A stretch of 64,000 bases of DNA from Microbacterium sp. RU33B (lineage in GTDB: Bacteria; Actinomycetota; Actinomycetes; Actinomycetales; Microbacteriaceae), in contig NZ_FTPO01000002.1 in assembly GCF_900155915.1 (NCBI RefSeq), positions 124,001 to 188,000 of the forward strand, read 5' to 3'. The stretch's first letter is position 1. Every line of letters starts with the position of its first letter. Shown in pieces: positions 25,886-34,527 of the stretch. Position numbers and translations under genes: made by a program. The notes below the pieces were generated by a model. It was not told where the DNA came from. It was given only the letters and a program-made list of their open reading frames with translations, and did no database searches.

Positions 25886-26649
25886 GCGGTCTCCCTGCGT
25901 CGAGCGGCGTACGCGGATGCCTGGGCCACGAGTCCCGCGAACAGTCGCTTGTCGTCGGCGTTCTCCTCGGGATGCCACTGCACGCCCACGAGATACGCGT
26001 CGCCCTCCGCCTCGAAGGCCTGGACGAGGCCGTCGCTGGTCGCCGTCACGACGAGACCCTCGCCGAGGCGATCGATGCCCTGGTGGTGATAGCTGTGCAC
26101 GTCGTATCCGCCGGCGCCGACCATCGCGGCGAGCGCCGACCCCTCCGCGACCTCGACGGTGTTCGTCGCGAACACGCCGCCGCCGATGCGGTACCTCTCG
26201 GTGCCGAGCGCTTCGGGCAGGTGCTGGTGCAGCGTGCCGCCGCGCGCGACGTTCACGAGCTGCAGGCCGCGGCAGATCGCGAGCACGGGGATGCGCCGCG
26301 CTTCGGCTCCGCGGAACAGCGCGAGCTCCCACGCATCGCGATCGGGCCGGGCGGGGTCGGTGAGCGGATGCCGCTCCGCGCCGTAGAGCTCGGGCTGCAC
26401 GTCGAGCCCTCCGGTGAGGATGAGCCCGTCGAGTCCGTCGAGCACGGCGAGCGCCGCCTCCTCGGGCGAGGGCTGCGGAGGCAGCAGCACGGCGATGCCG
26501 CCGGCATCCGTCACCGATGTGAAGTACTGCTGGGGCAGGAACGCCGCCCGCACATCCCAGACGCCCTGCTTCGCCTGTTCGAGATACGTCGTGAGGCCGA
26601 TGACCGGGCGGCGCACGTGTGCCAGATCGTCAGAGTCGTTCGAAGCCAC
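25882..26649 (-). CDS. Gamma-glutamyl-GABA hydrolase-like class I amidotransferase
   Basis: 255 residues of the peptidase C26/PuuD family. It has PVIGLTTYLE at the N-terminus, GLILTGGLDVQPELYG, the catalytic Cys in AICRGLQLVNVARGG and the His/Glu pair in GVQWHPEEN. It would remove the gamma-glutamyl group from the oxidised product, returning glutamate. It overlaps the ligase gene by 20 nt and the dehydrogenase by 4 nt, so the three are translationally coupled. Confidence 0.92.
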   Translation of the reverse strand: MASNDSDDLAHVRRPVIGLTTYLEQAKQGVWDVRAAFLPQQYFTSVTDAGGIAVLLPPQPSPEEAALAVLDGLDGLILTGGLDVQPELYGAERHPLTDPARPDRDAWELALFRGAEARRIPVLAICRGLQLVNVARGGTLHQHLPEALGTERYRIGGGVFATNTVEVAEGSALAAMVGAGGYDVHSYHHQGIDRLGEGLVVTATSDGLVQAFEAEGDAYLVGVQWHPEENADDKRLFAGLVAQASAYAARRRETA

Positions 26650-27985
26650 GGACCCGCTCCCAGTCGGTGACGGCGGCGTCGTAGGCTTCGACCTCGATGC
26701 GCGCCTGATTCAGGTAGTGCTCGACCACGTCGTCGCCGAAGGCGGATCGGGCGATCGTCGATTCGGAGAACAGTCGCGCAGCCTCGCGCAGCGTGGTCGG
26801 CAGGTGCTCGACTCCCGCGGTGTAGGCGTTGCCGTCGAGACGCGTGGGCAGTTCGAGCTCGTTCTCGATGCCGTGGAGGCCACCAGCGATGATCGCCGCG
26901 ATGCCGAGGTAGGGGTTCACATCGCCGCCGGGCACGCGGTTCTCCACGCGCAGCGACGCACCGTGGCCCACGATGCGCAGGGCGCACGTGCGGTTGTCGA
27001 CGCCCCACGCGATGCCCGTCGGGGCGAACGAACCGAGCGCGAACCGCTTGTACGAGTTGATGTTCGGTGCGTACAGCAGCGAGAACTCGCGCATCGTGGC
27101 GAGGATGCCGGCGATCCAGTGGCCCATCAGCGGGCTGAATCCGTTGTCTTCGTCGCCGGCCATGACGGCCGATCCGTCCTCGCCGCGCACCGAGAGGTGG
27201 ATGTGGCAGCTGTTGCCCTCCCGCTCGTTGAACTTGGCCATGAACGTGAGCGACTTGCCGTGCTTCTCGGCGATCGCCTTGGCGCCGCTCTTGTAGATCG
27301 TGTGCTGGTCGGCGGTCTCGAGCACCTCGGCGTAGCGGAACGCGATCTCCTGCTGGCCGAGGTTGCACTCGCCCTTGACGCCCTCGGTGTACAGCCCCGC
27401 ATCGTCCATCGACAGGCGGATGTCGCGCAGCAGCGGTTCGAGCCGCCCCGACGCGAGCAGGTCGTAGTCGACGTTGTAGTCGGTGGACGGCTTGAGGTCG
27501 CGGTAGCCCTTGGCCCAGGCATCCCGGTACGTGTCGTCGAAGACGATGAACTCGAGCTCGGTGCCGGAGTAGGCCACGAGACCGCGCTCGGCGAGGCGCG
27601 CGCGCTGCACGTTGAGGATGTCGCGCGGCGACTGCGAGACGGGGCGACCCTCCTCCCAGGCGAGGTCGGCCATGACCAGCGCGGAGCCGGGGAGCCACGG
27701 GATGCGGCGGAGCGTGGCCGGATCGGGGAGCAGCAGCATGTCGCCGTACCCGGTCTCCCAGCTCGACATGGCGTAGCCGTCGACGGTGTTCATGTCGACG
27801 TCGACCGACAGCAGGTAGTTGCAGGCCTCGGCGCCGTGGTCGCGCACCTCCTCCTGGAAGAGTCGCGCCGACACCCGCTTGCCGACCATGCGCCCCTGCG
27901 CGTCGGCGAACGCGATGACGACGGTGTCGATCTCGCGTGCCGCGATGGCCGCGTCGAGTTCTGCGACCGTGAGGTTTCCCGGCAT
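26630..27985 (-). CDS. Glutamine synthetase-like gamma-glutamyl-amine ligase (PuuA/GlnA4 type)
   Basis: 451 residues. It carries GS-fold ATP/Glu motifs (GTELEFIVFD, GVKGECNLGQQEIAFRYA, GNSCHIHLSV, RVENRVPGGDVNPYL) but an N-terminus unlike assimilatory GlnA and no adenylylation-site pattern at the C-terminus. Such enzymes ligate glutamate to polyamines (PuuA, GlnA3) or to ethanolamine (Streptomyces GlnA4). The adjacent permease resembles ethanolamine carriers, which favours ethanolamine. Start ATG 27985 follows GGAAGGGGAG. It is the first gene of the leftward operon. Confidence 0.88.
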   Translation of the reverse strand: MPGNLTVAELDAAIAAREIDTVVIAFADAQGRMVGKRVSARLFQEEVRDHGAEACNYLLSVDVDMNTVDGYAMSSWETGYGDMLLLPDPATLRRIPWLPGSALVMADLAWEEGRPVSQSPRDILNVQRARLAERGLVAYSGTELEFIVFDDTYRDAWAKGYRDLKPSTDYNVDYDLLASGRLEPLLRDIRLSMDDAGLYTEGVKGECNLGQQEIAFRYAEVLETADQHTIYKSGAKAIAEKHGKSLTFMAKFNEREGNSCHIHLSVRGEDGSAVMAGDEDNGFSPLMGHWIAGILATMREFSLLYAPNINSYKRFALGSFAPTGIAWGVDNRTCALRIVGHGASLRVENRVPGGDVNPYLGIAAIIAGGLHGIENELELPTRLDGNAYTAGVEHLPTTLREAARLFSESTIARSAFGDDVVEHYLNQARIEVEAYDAAVTDWERVRGFERL

Positions 27986-28058
27986 CCGACTCCCCTTCCG
28001 CCGTCACGGGCGCTTCGACCGTGGGTGGGACAACTGTAACGAGGAACTTACATCCAAA

Positions 28059-28075
28059 GGTAGACAGGCCCTACC
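28059..28075. promoter_or_regulatory. Inverted repeat in the ligase/permease divergent promoter
   Basis: GGTAG and CTACC arms flank 7 nt in the 154-bp intergenic region. It is placed where a regulator of both divergent transcripts would bind; the GntR protein at 22.8 kb is the nearest candidate. Confidence 0.35.
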
Positions 28076-28139
28076 AATAGGCATCACAATCATCCGCATG
28101 GCGCCCCCGCGCCCTCACCCGACGCATGGAGGATGTGCG

Positions 28140-29678
28140 ATGTCCCAAGCGAGCAGCGAGTCCCGGAAGGTCGCGGGCGCGACCTATACCCGAGCCGGTC
28201 AGGAATACTTCGAGAAGCGCGGCCTCAAGAGGTCGGCCGGCATCTGGGGTCTGTGGGGTCTGGCGGTCGCCGCCGTGATCTCGGGCGACTTCTCGGGCTG
28301 GAACTTCGGGATCGCCTACGCCGGATTCGGCGGGATGCTGATCGCCTTCGTGATCCTCGTGGCGATGTACTACGGCATGATCTTCGCGATCGGCGAGATG
28401 GCGGCTGCGATGCCCCACACCGGCGGCGCGTACTCCTTCGCCCGCTCGGCGATGGGCCCGTGGGGCGGTCTGGTGACGGGCCTCGCCGAGACGATCGAGT
28501 ACGTCGCGACCACCGCCGTGATCGTGTACTTCTCCGCGTCGTACGCCGATGCGATCACGAGCGAGCTGCTCGACTTCTCGATGCCGACGTGGGTGTGGTG
28601 GATCATCCTGTACGTCGCGTTCATCGCCCTCAACGCCGCCGGCGCCGCGATCTCGTTCCGGTTCGCGATCGTCGTGTCGATCATCTCGATCGCGATCATC
28701 CTCGTCTTCTCGGCGATGGCGCTGTTCTCGGGGCAGTTCAGCTGGGACAAGCTCTTCGACATCGCGCCCGACCCCGGCCAGACCGCGTTCCTGCCCCACG
28801 GCGTGCTGCCGATCCTGTTCGCCCTCCCCTTCGCGATGTGGTTCTTCCTCGGCATCGAGGAGCTGCCGCTCGCGGCCGAGGAGTCGCACAACCCGACGCG
28901 CGACATCCCGCGCGCGGGGTTCATCGCCCGCACGACGCTGATCATCACGGGCCTGCTCGTGCTGTTCCTGAACACGGGCGTCATCGGCGCCGAGGCGACC
29001 GGCGTCGCCGGCGAGCCGCTGCTCGACGGCTTCCGTGCGATCGTCGGCGACGAGCTCGCCGCGGTCCTGGCCCTCTTCGCCCTGATCGGGCTGCTCGCCT
29101 CGCTCCAGGGCATCATGTTCGCCTACGGCCGCAACATGTACTCCCTCTCCCGCGCGGGCTACTACCCGAGGTTCCTCTCGCTCACCGGCCGTCGGCAGAC
29201 GCCGTGGGTGGCGCTGACCGTCGGCGCCGTGATCGGCTTCATCGCCCTCGTGCTCGTCGATTCGCTCGGCGGATCGGGCGGCGTCGCAGGCGCCATCGTG
29301 CTGAACATCGCGATCTGGGGAGCGGTCATCGCCTACGCGCTGCAGATGGTGTCGTTCATCATCCTGCGCCGCAAATTCCCGAACGTGAACCGTCCGTACC
29401 GCAGCCCGTGGGGCGTCCCCGGCGCCGTCATCGCTCTCGTGGTCTCGGTGCTGATCTTCTTCGGCTTCTTCATCAACGAGCCCGCACGCCCCGCGATCAT
29501 CGCGATCGCGGTCGTGTACATCGTCATCCTCATCGGCTTCGCGCTGTTCTTCCGTCACCGCCTGGTACTCTCGCCCGAGGAGGAGTACGCCCTGTCGGGC
29601 GGCGAGCACGGCGACCCGCAGAGCGAGGGCTACGACGCCATGGAGGGCGATCTGTTCGGCGGATCGAAGAAGTCCTGA
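28140..29678 (+). CDS. APC-family permease, ethanolamine type
   Basis: 512 residues with about 12 membrane segments. The N-terminal SGDFSGWNFGIAYAGFGG, the PHTGGAYSFARSAMGPWGG loop and GLAETIEYVATTAVIV are characteristic of ethanolamine permeases (Eat) within the amino acid-polyamine superfamily. The ATG at 28140 follows GGAGG by 7 nt; upstream in-frame starts have no such site. It is divergent from the ligase-amidotransferase-dehydrogenase operon, so it probably supplies the amine substrate. Confidence 0.88.
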   Translation: MSQASSESRKVAGATYTRAGQEYFEKRGLKRSAGIWGLWGLAVAAVISGDFSGWNFGIAYAGFGGMLIAFVILVAMYYGMIFAIGEMAAAMPHTGGAYSFARSAMGPWGGLVTGLAETIEYVATTAVIVYFSASYADAITSELLDFSMPTWVWWIILYVAFIALNAAGAAISFRFAIVVSIISIAIILVFSAMALFSGQFSWDKLFDIAPDPGQTAFLPHGVLPILFALPFAMWFFLGIEELPLAAEESHNPTRDIPRAGFIARTTLIITGLLVLFLNTGVIGAEATGVAGEPLLDGFRAIVGDELAAVLALFALIGLLASLQGIMFAYGRNMYSLSRAGYYPRFLSLTGRRQTPWVALTVGAVIGFIALVLVDSLGGSGGVAGAIVLNIAIWGAVIAYALQMVSFIILRRKFPNVNRPYRSPWGVPGAVIALVVSVLIFFGFFINEPARPAIIAIAVVYIVILIGFALFFRHRLVLSPEEEYALSGGEHGDPQSEGYDAMEGDLFGGSKKS

Positions 29679-29748
29679 CCGCGCTGAGACGGAGGGGTCG
29701 ACGTCGTTCGGGGGGACGCGCCGGCCCCTTCTCCTGCGGCGGAGCGCG

Positions 29749-30432
29749 TCAGTTGAGGAAGAACTGCCGCGAGCCGTTGGACGGGATGCCGCCGATCTCC
29801 ACGGTCAGGTGGTACGACGCGCCGCCGCCGGCCGCGCGCGGCCGGTCGGTGTCGGCGCAGGTCGACACCGACGAGCGTGTGCGGTCCCACGTGAGCGGCG
29901 TCGCGCTCGTGACGGTCTGGCCGGCGGCCAGCGTCACGATCATGTCGCTCGGCTCGGTCTGGCAGTCGGTGGAGCGCCACCACGTGTCGTTCCCGCTCAT
30001 GATGGTGAACTTCTGGCTCGTCGTGCCGACGTTGATCGTGCAGTCCTTCGCGCCGTTGTTCGTGAGGCTGATCGACAGAAGAGGAGTCTGCGCGGCCGAG
30101 TAGGTCTCGGCATCCGTCATCGCCAGCACCGTCACATCGGCGGCGACGCAGGGCTTGGCGGTGCCGATCGCCGGGGCCGTGGGCTCGGCGTCGACGGGCG
30201 GTGCCGCGGGCTCCTCCGTCACGGTCGGGGTGGGGGTCGGCGTCGCCGCGGGCGACGAGGCGGACGCGCTCGGCGTCGGCTTCACGGCGGCGACGGATGC
30301 GCCGCTCCACGGCTGCGCGACGAAGAGCCAGACGATCAGACCCACGACGATCACGACGCCGAGCAGGAGGACCAGACGCCGACGCCGGTACACCGCCGGC
30401 GAGGGACGCTTCTTCCCGGTCGGAACGCTCAC
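29749..30432 (-). CDS. Membrane-anchored extracellular protein with Pro/Thr linker
   Basis: About 227 residues. A basic N-terminus (KKRPSPAVYRRRR) is followed by one membrane anchor (LVLLLGVVIVVGLIVWLFVA), a Ser/Ala/Pro/Thr linker (TPTPTPTVTEEPAAPP) and a globular domain of about 140 residues with four Cys (PCVAAD, KDCTIN, STDCQTE, VSTCADT) that may form disulfides. The beta-rich end with LTNNGAKDCTI resembles Ig-like secreted domains. The function is unknown. GTG 30432 is the likely start, but the ribosome site is weak. Confidence 0.7.
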   Translation of the reverse strand: MSVPTGKKRPSPAVYRRRRLVLLLGVVIVVGLIVWLFVAQPWSGASVAAVKPTPSASASSPAATPTPTPTVTEEPAAPPVDAEPTAPAIGTAKPCVAADVTVLAMTDAETYSAAQTPLLSISLTNNGAKDCTINVGTTSQKFTIMSGNDTWWRSTDCQTEPSDMIVTLAAGQTVTSATPLTWDRTRSSVSTCADTDRPRAAGGGASYHLTVEIGGIPSNGSRQFFLN

Positions 30433-30464
30433 CTCTTCAGGGTACGTCGGCCCACCTGACCCAC

Positions 30465-30539
30465 CCGCTGAGAAACCCCGCAACGCGTCAGAAACCCGGC
30501 GACGCGGGGAGTCTCACGCGTTGCGGGGTTTCTCGGCGG
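30465..30539. repeat. 24-bp inverted repeat (REP-like element)
   Basis: The arms 30465-30488 and 30516-30539 match at 23 of 24 positions (core GAGAAACCCCGCAACGCGT and its complement). The 27-nt spacer holds a third, degenerate copy of the motif (CAGAAACCCGGCGACGCGG). It lies between two leftward genes and overlaps the last codons of argA, where it encodes the tail AEKPRNA. It may act as a terminator or be a mobile REP-type element. Confidence 0.8.
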
Positions 30540-31095
30540 GACGGGATGCCGGCTCGGATGCGAACTCCTTGATCATGCGAGTGTTGCCGAGCGTGTTCGG
30601 CTTGACGTGCGCGAGGTCGAGGAACTCCGCGATGCCCTCGTCAGGGCTCCGGATGAGCTGGCTGTACACGTCGGGGTCGACGACCTGTTCGCCGATCGGC
30701 GAGAAGCCGCGGCGCGTGAAGAAGTCGACCTCGAACGTGAGGCAGAACAGCCGCGAGAGGCCGAGCTCGCGCGCGTTGGCCTCGAGCGCCTCGACGATCT
30801 CGCGCCCGACGCCGCGGTGCAGCCAGGCGTCGGCGACGATCAGCGTGCGGATCTCGCCGAGGTCCTCCCAGATGACGTGCAGCGCACCGCAGCCCACGAG
30901 GGCGCCGGAGGCATCCTCCGCCACGACGAACTCCTGCACGGCCTCGAACAGCACGACGAGGTCCTTGCCGAGGAGGATGCGGCGCTGCACGAACGGGTCG
31001 AGCAGTGCGCGGATGGCACGAACATCGGTCGTGCGGGCCGCGCGCACGGTGAAGCCGGGCCTCGGGGCCGCGGCATCCGGCGGAAGTGTCGTCAC
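30514..31095 (-). CDS. argA: Amino-acid N-acetyltransferase (short ArgA type)
   Basis: 193 residues, a GNAT-fold enzyme making N-acetylglutamate for arginine synthesis. It matches the short mycobacterial ArgA (Rv2747) pattern: VRAARTTDVRAIRALL, LFEAVQEFVVAED, GCGALHVIWEDLGEIRTL, the acetyl-CoA loop HRGVGREIV, LTFEVDFFTRRGF and EFLDLAHVKPNTLGNTRM. The last residues derive from the inverted repeat, so the C-terminus has been extended or replaced by it. The ATG at 31095 is divergent from the transglutaminase operon. Confidence 0.9.
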   Translation of the reverse strand: MTTLPPDAAAPRPGFTVRAARTTDVRAIRALLDPFVQRRILLGKDLVVLFEAVQEFVVAEDASGALVGCGALHVIWEDLGEIRTLIVADAWLHRGVGREIVEALEANARELGLSRLFCLTFEVDFFTRRGFSPIGEQVVDPDVYSQLIRSPDEGIAEFLDLAHVKPNTLGNTRMIKEFASEPASRPAEKPRNA

Positions 31096-31167
31096 CCGGC
31101 AACCCTATTCCGCACCCGACGAGGGGTTTGTAACCCACGCGCAACAGGAAGGCACCAAGCTGGGGTC

Positions 31168-34100
31168 ATGTCGATCAAGGTGGCTCTCGAGCACTACACC
31201 GCGTACGAGTTCTCTCGTCCGGTCTCCGTCGCACCCCACGTCGTCCGGCTGAGGCCCGCCCCGCACACGCGGACGCCCATCGAGGCGTACACGCTCGACA
31301 TCCGCCCGAAGAATCACTTCCTCAACTGGCAGCAGGATCCGTTCGGCAACTGGCTGGCCCGGATCGTGTTCCCGGAGAAGGTCGACAAGCTCGAGATCAC
31401 GGTCGGACTGGTCGCCGACATGATGGTGATCAATCCGCTCGACTTCTTCATCGAGGAGTACGCGCAGAGCTTCCCGTTCGCCTACACGGCCGACCTCGCC
31501 GCCGATCTCGCGCCGTACCTCCGCCCCGTCGATGAGAGCGAACGCGCCGCCGAGTGGCGCTCGCACCTCCCGGCTCTTCCGCCCGAGGGTCTTCCGACCG
31601 TCACGTTCCTGGCCCGGCTCAACAGCGCGGTCAACGGGGATGTCGCCTACAGCGTGCGCATGGAGGCAGGCGTGCAGTCGCCCGACTTCACGCTCGCGTC
31701 GGGCATCGGCTCGTGCCGCGACAGCGCCTGGCTCCTCGTGAGCCTGCTCCGCCAGTACGGACTCGCGGCGCGCTTCGTGTCGGGATACCTCGTGCAGCTC
31801 ACCGCCGACCAGAAGTCGCTCGACGGGCCGAGCGGGCCGGAGGCCGACTTCACCGATCTCCACGCGTGGGCGGAGGTCTTCATCCCCGGCGCCGGATGGA
31901 TCGGGCTCGACCCCACGAGCGCCCTGTTCGCCGGCGAGGGCCACATCCCGCTCAGCGCGACGCCGCATCCCTCCAGCGCCGCGCCGATCGAAGGGGCGAC
32001 CGAGCCGGTCGAGGTGACCTTCGCGTTCCACAACGAGGTGCGCCGCATCCACGAGGATCCGCGCACGACCAAGCCCTACACGGATCGGCAGTGGGAGCGC
32101 ATCGATGCCCTCGGCGAAGCCGTCGACGAGCGTCTGCGCCGCGGAGACGTGCGCCTCACGATCGGCGGCGAGCCGACGTTCGTGGCCCTGGACGACGCCA
32201 CGAGCGCACAGTGGAACACCGACGCCGACGGCCCGGAGAAGCGCGCGCTGGCGAACGGGCTCGCCGAGCGGCTGCGCGCGACGTACGCGCAGGGCGGGAT
32301 CGTGCACCGCGGGCAGGGCAAGTGGTACCCCGGCGAGCCGCTCCCCCGCTGGAACATCGCGCTGCAGTGGCGCACTGACGGAGCCCCGCTGTGGGCGGAT
32401 CCCTCGCTCTTCGCCGATCCCTGGGGCTCCGAGACGGATGCCGAGGCCCACGCGCACGCGTCGGAGCTCGCCCACCGCGTGGCCGTGCTGATGGGCCTGC
32501 CGATCGGGCAGGTGCTCTCCGCGTACGAAGACCCGCTCGCCGCGATCGCCGCCGATCTTCGTCAGCCCACGGGCGAGCGGCCGGGTGAGGAGCCGGATGC
32601 CGCGACCGTCGCGGCCCTCGACAGGGCGAACCGCGACATCGCCGGCTGGGTGCTGCCGATCACGACCGGCGAGCGCTGGACGAGCCCCGCCTGGCGCTTC
32701 CGTCGCGGCCGGCTCGTGCTGATCCCCGGGTCGAGCGCGATCGGCCTGCGCCTCCCCCTCGACGCCATCGCGTGGACCGACCCCGATCTCGCCGGGGAGC
32801 CGTCGTACCTCGAGGCGGGCCTTCCGCCGGAGACCGGTATCCCGTCCGTCGAGGTCGTCGATCCCGAGGGCGCTCTCACGACGGCGCTGAGCTTCGAGGC
32901 CCGCGAGGGGTTCGTGCACGTCTTCCTGCCGCCGACGACCGATCTCGATTCGTACACGTCGCTGCTGCACGTCATCGAGCGGGCGGCGACGGATGCCGGC
33001 ATCCGCCTCGTGCTCGAGGGCTACGGTCCCCCGCCGGACGCGCGCCTGACCCAGCTCATCGTGACCCCGGATCCGGGCGTGATCGAGGTGAACGTCCAGC
33101 CGACGTCGTCATGGGCGCAGCAGCGCGACCTGACGCTGACGCTCTACGACGAGGCCCGCCGGGCCCGCCTGTCGACCGAGAAGTTCGACGTCGACGGCAC
33201 CCACACCGGCACGGGCGGCGGCAACCACATCACGCTCGGGGGTGCGCAGCCTATCGATTCGCCCCTCTTGCGCCGTCCCGACCTGCTCGCCTCGCTGATC
33301 ACGTACTGGCAGCGGCATCCGTCCCTGTCGTACTTGTTCTCGGGCCGGTTCATCGGACCGACGAGCCAGGCTCCGCGCTTCGACGAGGGGCGGCCCGAGG
33401 CCGTCTACGAGATGGAGATCGCGCTCCAGGAGATCCGACGGCTCACCGCGAGCTCGGCCGCGGCCGACGCCCAGCCCGTCGAAGAGGCCGCCGCGCCGAG
33501 TCCGTGGATCGTCGACCGGGCCCTCCGGCACCTGCTCACCGACCTCACCGGCAACACCCATCGCGCCGAGTTCTGCATCGACAAGCTGTACAGCCCGGAT
33601 TCCAGCCGCGGCCGTCTCGGACTCCTCGAGCTGCGCGGCTTCGAGATGCCGCCGCATCCCGAGCTCGCCCTCGTGCAGGCGCTGCTCGTGCGCAGCCTCG
33701 TCGCGATGTTCTGGGAGGCTCCGCTGACGGCGCCCCTCGTGCGGTGGGGCACGGCGCTGCACGAGGACTTCCTGCTGCCGCAGGGCGCGATCCGCGACAT
33801 CGGCGACGTCGTCGCGGATCTGCGCGCGCACGGCATCGCGTTCGAGCAGACGTGGCTCGACTCCTTCACCGAGTTCCGCTTCCCCCGGATCGGGATGACG
33901 CGGATCGCCGCCTCCCCGGCGCCTGAGCCCGTCGAGGCGACGGAGGCCGAGGACGGCTGGACCGGATTCGGCGCGGGCGCCGGTGCGGCGTCGATCGAGC
34001 TCGAGCTGCGGCAGGCGATCGAGCCGTGGCACGTGCTCGGCGAAGAGGCCACGGCGGGCGGGACCGCGCGGTACGTCGATTCGTCGGTGGAGCGCGTGCA

Positions 34101-34527
34101 GGTCACCGTGCGCGGCATCGACCCCGCCCGGCATCTCGTCGCGGTCAACGGCGTCGAGGTGCCGCTGACGTCGACCGGCAACGCGGGCGAGTACTACGCG
34201 GGCGTGCGCTATCGCGCCTGGCAGCCGTGGTCGGCGCTGCATCCGACCATCGAGGTGGACGCCCCGCTCACGTTCGAGGTCGTCGACATCCCGTCCGAGG
34301 CGAGCCTCGGCGGAGCCACGTACCACGTCGTGCATCCCGGCGGCCGGGCGTACGAGCATCCGCCGGTCAACGCCAACGAGGCCGAGGCACGGCGCTCCGG
34401 CAGGTTCGAGCCGCAGGGCCACACCGCAGGCGCCTTCGACGTCGCGCGCGCCCGTGAGGCGGGTCGCCGTGCGGCGACATCCGATTACCCCCGTACGCTC
34501 GACCTCAGGAGGGTTCTCGAGGCGTGA
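31168..34527 (+). CDS. Transglutaminase-DUF2126 protein
   Basis: 1119 residues. The N-terminal beta domain (SIKVALEHYTAYEFSRPV) and transglutaminase/protease core have the triad Cys183 (GSCRDSAW), His232 (HAWAEVF) and Asp248 (GLDPTS). From about residue 300 a large DUF2126 region follows (RLTIGGEPTFVALDD, RGQGKWYPGEPLPRW, GGGNHITLGG, FRFPRIGMTRI). No signal peptide is seen. First gene of an operon whose next gene overlaps it as GTGA. Comparative genomics places this set among amidoligase systems that make or modify peptides; the true substrate is unknown. The GNAT gene upstream is divergent. Confidence 0.92.
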   Translation: MSIKVALEHYTAYEFSRPVSVAPHVVRLRPAPHTRTPIEAYTLDIRPKNHFLNWQQDPFGNWLARIVFPEKVDKLEITVGLVADMMVINPLDFFIEEYAQSFPFAYTADLAADLAPYLRPVDESERAAEWRSHLPALPPEGLPTVTFLARLNSAVNGDVAYSVRMEAGVQSPDFTLASGIGSCRDSAWLLVSLLRQYGLAARFVSGYLVQLTADQKSLDGPSGPEADFTDLHAWAEVFIPGAGWIGLDPTSALFAGEGHIPLSATPHPSSAAPIEGATEPVEVTFAFHNEVRRIHEDPRTTKPYTDRQWERIDALGEAVDERLRRGDVRLTIGGEPTFVALDDATSAQWNTDADGPEKRALANGLAERLRATYAQGGIVHRGQGKWYPGEPLPRWNIALQWRTDGAPLWADPSLFADPWGSETDAEAHAHASELAHRVAVLMGLPIGQVLSAYEDPLAAIAADLRQPTGERPGEEPDAATVAALDRANRDIAGWVLPITTGERWTSPAWRFRRGRLVLIPGSSAIGLRLPLDAIAWTDPDLAGEPSYLEAGLPPETGIPSVEVVDPEGALTTALSFEAREGFVHVFLPPTTDLDSYTSLLHVIERAATDAGIRLVLEGYGPPPDARLTQLIVTPDPGVIEVNVQPTSSWAQQRDLTLTLYDEARRARLSTEKFDVDGTHTGTGGGNHITLGGAQPIDSPLLRRPDLLASLITYWQRHPSLSYLFSGRFIGPTSQAPRFDEGRPEAVYEMEIALQEIRRLTASSAAADAQPVEEAAAPSPWIVDRALRHLLTDLTGNTHRAEFCIDKLYSPDSSRGRLGLLELRGFEMPPHPELALVQALLVRSLVAMFWEAPLTAPLVRWGTALHEDFLLPQGAIRDIGDVVADLRAHGIAFEQTWLDSFTEFRFPRIGMTRIAASPAPEPVEATEAEDGWTGFGAGAGAASIELELRQAIEPWHVLGEEATAGGTARYVDSSVERVQVTVRGIDPARHLVAVNGVEVPLTSTGNAGEYYAGVRYRAWQPWSALHPTIEVDAPLTFEVVDIPSEASLGGATYHVVHPGGRAYEHPPVNANEAEARRSGRFEPQGHTAGAFDVARAREAGRRAATSDYPRTLDLRRVLEA

